Shown here: one piece after another, positions 57,101 through 64,000 of the stretch | How positions within the stretch are numbered: the stretch's first letter is position 1 | Layout of the letters: each line of letters opens with the position of its first letter | Source: Liolophura sinensis | Taxonomy: Eukaryota; Mollusca; Polyplacophora; Chitonida; Chitonidae | Direction of reading: 5' to 3' | DNA: 64,000 nt | Assembly (NCBI RefSeq): GCF_032854445.1 | Contig: NC_088301.1 | Coordinates: forward strand, 8,922,281-8,986,280 | Notes under the pieces: generated by a model | Database searches by the model: none | Seen by the model: only the letters and a program-made list of their open reading frames with translations | What the model was told of the DNA's origin: nothing | Position numbers and translations under genes: made by a program

Positions 57101-58708
57101 GACCCCTTTGATTTAATTCTTGTTAACATCACACTCAAAACAGTAAAAGAAAAAAACACAAGTAACAGCAAACAAATCACTGCATACACTGAGATGTGAA
57201 ACAAAATGACTACAATCATGACCACTGTGTTCACATCATTCAAACATTCCATTTCTTCTCAGCTGCCATGGAAACCAGAAATTTCATCAAAATGTGCCCA
57301 TGCAGTTTAAATAGGAACCTAGTTCATCTGAATATGAACCTACCCTAAATGAGCATAAATTTCGTCCTTGAATAACTTGCCTAACTTTCCTGATTCTGAG
57401 AATTCTATTGATTTTAGAAAGGTGTTTTCAGGTTAGCTTCGTACATGGGATTGTAAGTTTCAGCACCAAAAATAATATTTTGTGACATTTATTTGCCTCT
57501 AAAAATTTACTTTTGTGGATGAAATTTGGGGTACATATTACCACATGGGGTAGGCCTACATACTAAAAATTAAAAGCTTATCCAAAGTGCTTTAACTTCG
57601 AGAGCAATCACTTCCTTAAAACACGCCAGTACCAGCCAAATGCAATGAAAACCATAAATTTGATCCCAACTTATGGCCAGTTTATATCGTACATCATGTT
57701 ACCCTTGATATGAACCTGTATACCAAATATGAAATCCTTATCTCAGGTGGTTTAGCTTATATTGCAAATACTTCCTTGAAATTTTTTGCACTTCAATATG
57801 AACCTGAATAACAAATAAGATTTGATTGGTGTTTTTTATGCCATACTGGTGGGTGGAAACCGCACGCAGCCTGGGGGAAACCCACGACCATCGGCAGTTT
57901 GCTGGCAGACCTTCCCGCTTGCGGCCGGAGAGGAAGCTAGCATGAGCTGGAGCTGAACTCACAGCGACCGTATTGGTGAATAACAAATAAGAAAATCTTT
58001 ATCTGAAGCTGTTTGCCTTATACTGCGATCAAGTCATTCATACAGACATATGGATGGACCGATTGACACCATATGACATTATCCTTTTGGCATGGACTGG
58101 ATAAAAAAAACAAAATACATCAAAAATGGCACTTTGAGGCCCGGCTGTACAGCCTACAGTCTTCAATGCTTTTACAATGCCCCTGACAGCACAGTTCGTA
58201 GAGCGTCCGGTTTGGGAGCGGTAGATTCAGGGGTCAATCCTGGGTTGAGTCACACCTGAGACCTTAAAAGAGGAAGTTGTAACTTCCTCGCTTGGTGTTC
58301 AGCATGAAAGGGAAAGTGCAACAACTAGTCGACCCGTATCAGTATAATGGCTCCGGCGGGCCGGGTTACTTGCCTTCGGTGAGCCGTCTCAGTGAAGCAG
58401 CACTAGATAAAAGAGCGGTGGAAATCCATCCTGCAACAAGGAGGCACATTACATGCACTCTAAGGATTCCTTCGTCGTCATACAACTGAAAAATTGTTAA
58501 GTACAATGTTAAACCCCAAACACGCACTCACTCACTCATTGCTTTTACGCCTACCTTTCGCATTGCAATCTTTACAGATAAGCAGATCTTCATGTTTTCC
58601 TCGGCGGTTATGAGCGGCTGTCTGCAGGCAGTAATCACACCGCTCGTCCGTCACAACCTTGGCTACGTCATAAGACTCAAACTCGGGACCAGGGGACTTC
58701 TTAATCCT
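45051..58708 (-). CDS. double PHD finger plus SAM domain protein, 3' part, seven exons
   Basis: Minus-strand exons: 58555-58708, 56176-56288, 55065-55146, 49460-49570, 47312-47375, 46099-46252, 45051-45188. They total 816 nt = 271 aa plus TGA, with all junctions in phase and GT-AG. PHD1 spans residues 24-77 (C24, C27, C45, C48, H53, C56, C74, C77) and PHD2 80-124 (C80, C83, C95, C98, H103, C106, C121, C124), with only two residues between fingers as in the KAT6, DPF and PHF10 double PHD module that reads histone H3 tails. SAM is at 200-263 (W202 to Q263), with [10 protein letters not shown] and [12 protein letters not shown] closely like SAMD1. A Ser/Pro/acidic linker joins them. Probably a nuclear chromatin reader. 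Upstream exons, including any winged-helix or acetyltransferase part, were not found; there is no acetyltransferase after the PHDs, so it is not KAT6. Confidence 0.85.
45189..46098. other. intron between exons f and g
   Basis: No repeat or further exon recognised. Confidence 0.6.
46099..46252 (-). CDS. PHD-SAM gene exon f (SAM, first half)
   Basis: 154 nt encoding [20 protein letters not shown] then [19 protein letters not shown]...REQ, the first SAM helices. The acceptor is TTTTAATTCAG and the donor GTAACTTT. Confidence 0.92.
46695..46805 (+). mobile_element. SINE family 1, head fragment
   Basis: tRNA-like head GGCCTCTGTGGTGGAGTGGT and box B-like GAGTTCAAGTCC, then CAGCTCATGCTGG; it is truncated where the 24-bp minisatellite starts. 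In the intron between exons e and f. Confidence 0.85.
46810..47028 (+). repeat. 24-bp minisatellite, ~9 copies
   Basis: Units of type TCTAGACTCAGTGCTCCACC + CTAT with scattered substitutions (GTTCTGCCC alternating with GCTCCACCC). It follows directly on the SINE head fragment. Confidence 0.9.
47312..47375 (-). CDS. PHD-SAM gene exon e (linker)
   Basis: 64 nt encoding a Pro/Ser/Asp linker ([20 protein letters not shown]). The donor is GTAAGTATAC. Both ends are split codons that join correctly to exons d and f, giving D154 and E175. The acceptor CTGTGTGTTTCAG lies in the last unit of the adjacent minisatellite. Confidence 0.85.
47376..48682 (+). repeat. 22/24/26-bp minisatellite, about 52 units
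   Basis: Unit CTCAAACACACAGTATCACA + GTCACG (26 bp) with CA-dinucleotide losses giving 24- and 22-bp forms. Higher-order structure: a roughly 148-bp block around the rare CAGCCACG variant (47651 and 47799) and a 712-bp spaced copy of the CTCAAATAGTCAC variant (47497, 48209). Long plus-strand ORFs through it are artefacts of the repeat. Intronic and antisense-neutral to the PHD-SAM gene. Confidence 0.95.
48700..48874 (-). mobile_element. SINE family 1, head-truncated
   Basis: The minus strand carries the body from AGGAAGCC-complement through GGAAGGTCTTACAGCAACC to GAATATTCTTGAGTACGGCG. It abuts the distal end of the minisatellite (18 bp away). Confidence 0.85.
49460..49570 (-). CDS. PHD-SAM gene exon d (PHD2 end, linker)
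   Basis: 111 nt encoding [15 protein letters not shown] then a Ser/Glu/Pro linker ending TGKQI. The acceptor is TTCTGTTTTCAG and the donor GTAAGGTT. The final CxxC of PHD2 is here. The following 2.1-kb intron is 63% minisatellite. Confidence 0.92.
   Translation of the reverse strand, partial: ANGYVLSVCWREWLTASFTRLMQWKRGHRLSLLANR
49871..49918. other. hairpin-forming inverted repeat
   Basis: TAAGGGTGGC and GCCACCCTTA, perfect 10-bp arms, 28-bp loop, in a locally GC-richer stretch. The flanking bases CCTCGGT...GCCCGAG extend it imperfectly. Confidence 0.55.
51115..51205. mobile_element. 91-bp inverted-repeat element
   Basis: Ends CCAGACTACTCAACA / TGTTGGGTAGTCTGG, arms about 30 bp at roughly 80%. 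Probably a very short MITE. Confidence 0.55.
51300..52626. mobile_element. TIR element with ~51-bp tandem interior
   Basis: Ends ACCCTTTTA... and ...TATAAGGGT with about 60% inverted similarity over 65 bp, including GGGGTGTA. From 51470 to 51800 a unit of about 51 bp, CACCTTAGAAACTTTGAAA with TACCTCAGGTACAC, repeats some seven times. A second block of TACCTCA(A/G)/ACACCTCA words follows at 52370-52620. No transposase seen. Confidence 0.5.
54121..54170 (-). mobile_element. SINE family 1, 3' tail fragment
   Basis: Minus-strand TATTCATGAGTCTGGCGTAA and CAATCAGGTAAAC, resembling the family 1 3' end only. Confidence 0.6.
54486..54600 (+). repeat. dispersed repeat, relative of 1100-1215
   Basis: GAGTGACACGACGTTGTGTT then ATAGTCACCAA, parallel to 1100-1215. 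Confidence 0.45.
55065..55146 (-). CDS. PHD-SAM gene exon c (PHD2 core)
   Basis: 82 nt encoding [20 protein letters not shown]...EKPQ plus one base. The acceptor is TTCTTCTCAG and the donor GTGGGTTC. It carries CxxC, His and Cys ligands of PHD2. Confidence 0.93.
55147..56175. other. intron between exons b and c
   Basis: AT-rich, no feature recognised. Confidence 0.6.
56176..56288 (-). CDS. PHD-SAM gene exon b (PHD1 end, PHD2 start)
   Basis: 113 nt encoding [12 protein letters not shown]...[18 protein letters not shown]. The acceptor is ATCTCTCCCACAG and the donor GTAAGTATT. It supplies His and last three Cys of PHD1 and the first CxxC of PHD2. WQC(I/M)(D/E)CKTC is a signature of the DPF/PHF10/KAT6 double PHD. 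Confidence 0.93.
57357..57525 (+). repeat. dispersed repeat, inverted relative of 58851-59022
   Basis: Shared order in opposite orientation: CCTGATTCTGAGA, ATTGTAAGTTTCA, ACCAAAAATA, GCCTCTAAAAAT, ACTTTTGTGGATG. About 170 bp, one arm in the intron between exons a and b, the other upstream of exon a. Confidence 0.7.
57821..57976 (-). mobile_element. SINE family 1, head-less insertion with 16-bp target duplication
   Basis: Flanked by perfect TGAATAACAAATAAGA at 57805-57820 and 57977-57992. Only the body and 3' end are present (156 bp), so it was inserted as a 5'-truncated copy, a sign of LINE-type retrotransposition. Confidence 0.9.
58176..58539 (+). mobile_element. SINE family 2, full length next to a splice donor
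   Basis: Head with AGTTCGTAGAGCG and GGGGTCAATCCTGGGT, body GAGGAAGTTGTAACTTCC, GCAGCACTAGATAAAAGAG, tail CACGCACTCACTCACTC. Flanked by TGCTTTTAC at 58167-58175 and 58540-58548. It is in reverse orientation to the host gene, ending 15 bp from exon a. Confidence 0.9.
58555..58708 (-). CDS. PHD-SAM gene exon a (PHD1, first half)
   Basis: 154 nt encoding [14 protein letters not shown]... then CDYC and CKDC, the first four zinc ligands of PHD1. The acceptor is TATGTTACAG (minus strand); an AG two bases further is possible but would break the frame with the downstream exons less naturally. The donor is GTAGGC. It ends with one base of the Ala codon finished by exon b. A SINE begins 6 bp past the donor. 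Confidence 0.88.
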
Positions 58709-58850
58709 CTGTAACATACATATGTATATATTTATCTGGCTGCAGTACAAAAAGAGCAAAACTCTTCTGGTGCATACCATTATGAACAATTTATCAAACC
58801 AAGGTTTCCATTTATGACTGAATTTATTAACCCTAAATGACCTAAAATTC

Positions 58851-59022
58851 CATCCACAAAAGTGCATTTTTAGAGGCTAAAATACTATTTTTGGTTGTGA
58901 AACTTACAATTTTCCAGCAGATTATCATTAGTTTGTTTCAAGCAAACTTCAAACCTAATAAAACTCTCAGAATCAGGAAAATCAGAAAAAATGGGCAAGT
59001 TAGTCATGGATGAAATTTGTGG
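58851..59022 (-). repeat. dispersed repeat, inverted relative of 57357-57525
   Basis: Minus-strand counterpart of 57357-57525. The pair flanks exon a and could pair in the pre-mRNA. Confidence 0.7.
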
Positions 59023-59040
59023 TCTTTTATAGGATATTTA

Positions 59041-59150
59041 TGTGACTAGTGTTTCACCTACTACTCAAGAGACAGTCAGCAATGAAGGGGGAAAAAACTG
59101 GGGTAAACCTCCAACCATCGGCAGGTTCCTGGCAGGCCTTCCCAAGTACA
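59041..59150 (-). mobile_element. SINE family 1, degenerate
   Basis: Minus-strand GGAAGGCCTGCCAGGAACCT and TCTTGAGTAGTAGG are recognisable; the rest is diverged. Confidence 0.6.
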
Positions 59151-60804
59151 ATGTCACATAGACATGTACAGGTTTCTCAAGTCTTCTTTAAAACGTGTCT
59201 TTACATATAACATGTATATTTAGGATTTAAAGACTGTCACACACACAAATACAGATTATCCAAATAATACCCATGACATCTACACATTATTACTGATTGG
59301 CATTCCAGCAAATACATATATACAGCAACAGGTATTTCAAAAACAGAATTATTTTTGTGTTATTGTGTTTGTTTTGTGTTAAACTCTTACTTTTCGTACC
59401 TGTATGGAAAAAGGCAAAAGTTACAGTAGGCCTACTGACATGCCCTACCATGCAAACTAGCCGAATTGGTATTTCATGAGTCTCGCAAGTTTTCCAGTTT
59501 GGATGAGACAAGGTGGGGGCTCCTGCAAACTAACAGTTAAAATGTGCGAATTTTTGGTAGCTCGATTTGAATATACATCTAGCTTGCATTGTTGGGCCTG
59601 CCAGCTTAACGTTAGCAGGTATTGTAAAACTGCATCTTTCAGCTGTGTTAGTTTGCGAAACCCTACCTTATCTCGCCTATATACCTGAGTGAGCTTGTGA
59701 GACTTCCTAAATGTCAATTCCACTTTTTAATATTTAAGCTATTCCATGCTTCCATTCCTTTCTCAATCTAAATTTTGCATAGAAAAGGATTAAATCCTAT
59801 AACCTTACAAAATAAAAGTATATAGCTAACATACAACAATGTTCAACACAAGCCTAAATGCATGCATGACTATAGAATAACATATTTATGGCGTTGTTGT
59901 TGTAGTTTACAGTAGGCCTATATTCATATCCATACATAATAAATGGGAAGCAAATGGCCAAAATTATGACGATGTAAAGCATTAAAAAAAGTTATCATGT
60001 ATATAGTGTCAGTGAAACTATGAAATGACACAGAAATGCCATAAGGCTGCATGTAGCCAATTCTACAACATGTCTACAGTAGCTGAGCCCTACCATAATG
60101 CTGCAGTGTAGCTTGGCTATGTGATAGTGCTAGCTATGTTTCTGCTTATAGATGAATTAGTGACCTACAAACCGCCAGCATACACAGTGGTAACACGTTA
60201 TACACCTTCCCACTAGAGAACTCATGACAGGGGAATTAAGTTATTGGCATTATGAAACTGGCCTACACAAGAATAGCAAGAAAGGAAAAATGCTAGGGAA
60301 TTTAAAAGAAAAGACATGGACTCAACTAAATGTATATGCAGCACTAATGTATCTCACATGAAGTTTAACCAGCATGCATTGTCATTTTTGTTGTGTTGTA
60401 TAACTATCAATTTTATTCAACCAGGTGCTGGGTTTTTCTAAAAATCTGAGAACCCAGCTGTTTTAAAACAAAAAAACGGATTAAAAAATTAAATCACAGA
60501 CATAAAGAGAGTGTCAGAAGAATAGTTCTTGGTGATCAGGTCTGTTTTAAGCCCTCTTTAGAAGTAACTAAGGTTGAACAATTTCCACAATGTGAACCGC
60601 AAAGTCCACCGCATGTTTGTGGTACACTGAAGATAGACATATAAATAATGTATATCAGCAAACAGATTCTCACATTTCTCGCACAGACAGACCAAACATA
60701 TATGTTATATTTATGTAATGAAAGTATTTTCTAATTTATCTCAAATAAGAGAACATGAACGGCCCCCAATAATATGGTCCAAATAACTGACGGGAACTAT
60801 TAAA

Positions 60805-63800
60805 TGTCACCGATGTCCCAAGCACAGAGCGGTACTACTTATTGTCACTTAGGTTCCAAGCACAGAGGGGTACTACTTACCGTCACGAAGGTCCCAAGCA
60901 CAGAGGGGTACTACTTATTGTCACTTAGGTTCCAAGCACAGAGGTGTACTACTTATTGTCACGAATGTCCCAAGAGTGAGTGAGTGTGTGAGTGAAAGTT
61001 TTAATGTCGCTTTCAACAATATTTCAACACAAATGTCCCAAGCACAGAGGGGTACTACTTATTGTCACTTAGGTTCCAAGCGCAGAGGGGTACTACTTAT
61101 TGTCACAAAGGTCCCAAGCACAGAGGGGTACTATGTACTGTCACAAAGGCCCCAAGCACGAAGGGGTACTACTTATTGTCACTTAGGTTCCATGCACAGA
61201 GGGGTACTACTTACTGTCATGAAGGTCCCAAGCACAGAGGGGTACTACTTATTGTCACTTAGGTTCCAAGCACAGAGGGGTACTACTTATTGTCACAAAG
61301 GTCCCAAGCACAGAGGGGTACTACGTACTGTCACAAAGGTCCCAAGCACAGAGGAGTACTACTTAGTGTCACAAAGGTCCCAAGCGCAGAGGGGTACTAT
61401 GTACTGTCACAAAGGCCCCAAGCACAAAGGGGTACTACTTATTGTCACTTAGGTTCCATGCACAGAGGGGTACTACTTACTGTCATGAAGGTCCCAAGCA
61501 CAGAGGGGTACTACTTATTGTCACTTAGGTTCCAAGCACAGAGGGGTACTACTTACTGTCACAAAGGCCCCAAGCACGAAGGGATACTACTTATTGTCAC
61601 TTAGGTTCCAACCACAGAGCGGTACTACTTATTGTCACTTAAATTCCAAGCGCAGAGGGGTACTACTTACTGTCACAAAGGTCCCAAGCACAGAGGGGTA
61701 CTACTTATTGTCACAAAGGTCCCAAGCACAGAGGGGTACTACGTACTGTCACAAAGGCCCCAAGCACGAAGGGATACTACTTATTGTCACTTAAATTCCA
61801 AGCGCAGAGGGGTACTACTTATTGTCACAAAGGTCCCAAGCACAGAGGGGTACTACTTATTGTCACAAAGGTCCCAAGCACAGAGGGGTACTACGTACTG
61901 TCACAAAGGCCCCAAGCACGAAGGGATACTACTTATTGTCACTTAAATTCCAAGCGCAGAGGGGTACTACTTATTGCCACAAAGGTCCCAAGCACAGAGG
62001 GGTACTACTTATTGTCACAAAGGTTCCAAGCACAGAGGGGTACTACTTATTGTCACTTAAATTCCAAGCGCAGAGGGGTACTACTTATTGTCACAAAGGT
62101 CCCAAGCACAAAGGGGTACTACTTATTGTCACAAAGGTCCCAAGCACAGAGGGGTACTTCTTATTGTCACTTAAATTCCAAGCGCAGAGGGGTACTACTT
62201 ATTGTCACAAAGGTCCCAAGCACAGAGGGGTACTACTTATTGTCACAAAGGTCCCAAGCACAGAGGGGTACTTCTTATTGTCACTTAAATTCCAAGCGCA
62301 GAGGGGTACTACTTAGTGTCACAAAGGTCCCAAGCACAGAGGGGTACTACTTATTGTCACAAAGGTCCCAAGCACATAGGGGTACTACTTATTGTCACAA
62401 AGGTCCCAACCACACAGGGGTACTACTTATTGTCACTTAGGTTCCGAGCACAGAGGGGTACTACTTATTGCCACGAAGGTCCCAACCACACAGGGGTACT
62501 ACTTATTGTCACTTAGGTTCCGAGCACAGAGGGGTACTACTTACTGTCACGAAGGTCCCAAACACAGAGGGGTACTCCTTATTGTCACTTAGGTTCCAAG
62601 CACAGAGGGGTACTACTTACTGTCACGAATGTCCCAAGCACAGAGAGGTACTACCTATTGTCACTTAGGTCCCAGGCACAGAGGGGTACTATTTATTGTC
62701 ACTTAGGTTCCAAGCATAATGGAGGTACATGTACAACTAATGGTCACCAATGTCCCAGAAACAGAGAAGGAACTACTTATTGTCACCATGGTTCCAAGCA
62801 CAGTGGAGGTATTACTTATTGCCACCAAGGTCACAAGCACAGAGGCTGTACTACTTATTTTGTGACTTAGGTCCTAATATACACAGAGAGGTACTACTTA
62901 CTGTCACCAAGGTCAGACGTGCTGAGGTGGACTGAGTCACCCAAGTACACCAAGGTCACAAGCGCAAAGATTCCAAGTACAGAGGAAGTAATGCTTATTG
63001 TCACCACGGTCACAAACACAGAGGAAGTAATGCTTATTGTCACCAAGGTCACAAACACAGAGGAAGTAATGCTTATTGTCACCAAGGTCACAAACACAGA
63101 GGAAGTACTGCTAATTGTCACCAAGGTCACAAGCACAAAGGCACTACTCATGGTCACCAAGATTCCAAGTACAGAGGAAGTAATGCTTATTGTCACCAAG
63201 GTCACAAACACAGAGGAAATAATGCTTATTGTCACCAAGGTCACAAACACAGAGGAAATAATGCTTATTATCACCAAGGTCACAAACACAGAGGTGATAT
63301 TTATTGTCGCCAAGGTTACAAGCACTCGGAAGGCTCTACTTTTGTGGTCAAGGTCCCACTCAGAGTGGCGGCACTCAGTCACCAAGGACCCAAGGACAGA
63401 GGCAGCACTACTTACTGTCACCAATGTCCCAACCACAGAGGAGGTACATGTACTACGTACTGTCATCAAGGTTCAATTCAGAGAGGAGGTACATATACTA
63501 CATATTGTTACCAAGGACCCAAGCACAGAGGGGGCACTGCCTACGGTCACCAATGTCCCAATCACGGAAGAGGTACATGTACTACATATTGTCACCAAGG
63601 TCCCAATCACAGAGGAGGTACATGTACTACATGTTCTCACCACGGTCCCAAGCACAACAGAGGTACATGTACTACATGTTCTCACCAAGGTCCCAAGCAC
63701 AGAAGAGGTACATGTACTGCACAGTCACAAAGGTCCCAATCACAGAGGAGGTACATGTACTACATATTCTCACCAAGGTCCCAATCACAGAGGAATCACT

Positions 63801-64000
63801 ACTTGCAGTCACCAATGTCCCAATTACACAGGAGGTACATATACTACATATTGTCCCTAAGGTCCCAATCACAGAGGCAGCATTACTTACGGTCACCAAG
63901 GTCTCACAGACAAGGTATATGTACTATGTACTATTGTCACCAATCACAGAGGAGGTACATGTACTACATATTCTCACCAAGGTCCCAAGCACAAAGGCAG
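60805..64000 (+). repeat. 3.2-kb tandem array, 38-bp units with two longer-unit domains
   Basis: Runs off the right edge. Domain 1 (60805-62720): 38-bp unit, GTCACAAAGGTCCCAAGCAC then AGAGGGGTACTACTTATT, about 50 copies. Domain 2 (about 62960-63300): 39-bp units with AAGTAATGCTTATTGTCACC. Domain 3 (from about 63400): units near 45 bp with GAGGAGGTACATGTACTAC. Plus-strand ORFs of up to 313 codons arise because the repeat lacks stops; I do not regard them as genes. Confidence 0.95.
60975..61032 (+). mobile_element. SINE/MITE tail fragment inside the array
   Basis: GTGAGTGAGTGTGTGAGTGA followed by TTTTAATGTCGCTTTCAACA and ATATTTCAAC interrupts unit 5 of the array and is unrelated to it. It resembles the end of a common molluscan interspersed repeat (GAGTGAGTGAG...CAATATT). 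Confidence 0.5.

Larger units (their letters stand above)
56289..58554. other. intron between exons a and b
   Basis: Contains a SINE family 1 insertion (57821), a SINE family 2 insertion (58176) and one arm of a dispersed inverted pair (57357). Confidence 0.6.
58709..60804. other. sequence upstream of PHD-SAM exon a
   Basis: One arm of an inverted repeat, a degenerate SINE (59041-59150) and AT-rich DNA. No upstream exon was recognised on the minus strand, so the start of the gene is either beyond the window or in a weakly conserved exon here. Confidence 0.5.

Noticed and set aside
45051-58708. KAT6 (MYST acetyltransferase) identity for the PHD-SAM gene
   Set aside because: The double PHD is similar, but SAM and a stop codon follow instead of the MYST catalytic domain.
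59391-59399. 9-nt minus-strand microexon (VRK) upstream of PHD exon a
   Set aside because: Good-looking CAG and GTAAGAG sites and in phase, but nine bases are too little evidence without transcripts.
62919-63860. 313-codon plus-strand ORF and antisense ORFs
   Set aside because: Product of a stop-free tandem unit; both strands are open over the same stretch, with no domain.
60805-64000. CRISPR array
   Set aside because: Repeats are directly adjacent with no unique spacers, and the genome is eukaryotic.

Overview
This is nuclear DNA from an animal, most likely a mollusc (bivalve or gastropod). It is AT-rich and intron-heavy, with GT-AG exons separated by multi-kilobase introns. Short motifs such as TACATGTA are frequent. 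tRNA-derived SINEs whose 3' ends look like molluscan families are scattered throughout. There are no operons, no bacterial-type ribosome binding sites, and no long ORF outside tandem repeats. The species assignment is inference from repeat style and was not searched.

Two protein-coding genes are visible, transcribed toward each other. The first (+ strand, 10552-27478) is the 3' part of an ArfGAP1 orthologue, the COPI-coat Arf1 GTPase-activating protein. Its GAP zinc-finger exons lie left of the window. Five coding exons are recognised, splicing in phase to 290 aa. They carry the lipid-packing-sensor (ALPS2-like) region and a tryptophan/acidic tail. Two 60-nt exons (11673-11732 and 20827-20886) are diverged copies of one another, interchangeable in phase, and fall in ALPS2. 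The second gene (- strand, 58708 down to 45051, 5' end not found) encodes at least 271 aa over seven exons. It has a complete double PHD finger (all 16 zinc ligands) resembling the KAT6/PHF10/DPF type and a C-terminal SAM domain like SAMD1. This is a chromatin-reader architecture I do not recognise from human proteins.

Layout: 1-10551 upstream intron sequence; 10552-27478 ArfGAP1; 27479-44949 a roughly 17-kb convergent intergenic region packed with nested mobile elements, including a decayed DIRS-type retrotransposon (RT with a YMDD box, then a tyrosine recombinase) split by an 809-bp fold-back element; 44950-58708 the PHD-PHD-SAM gene; 58709-60804 its upstream sequence, with no exon recognised; 60805-64000 a tandem array of about 38 bp period running off the right edge.

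Mobile and repetitive DNA dominates. There are two SINE families (about 12 copies or fragments), at least eight TIR elements, a mariner-end MITE with a remnant transposase start, and several minisatellites. Three TIR-bounded elements (34001-34214, 38861-39669, 51300-52626) have interiors built from one short degenerate motif. A 1.3-kb array (47376-48682) fills most of one intron of the PHD-SAM gene, and the splice acceptor of that intron appears to be a one-base variant of the array's terminal unit. A SINE with target-site duplication sits 6 bp beyond another splice donor of the same gene.
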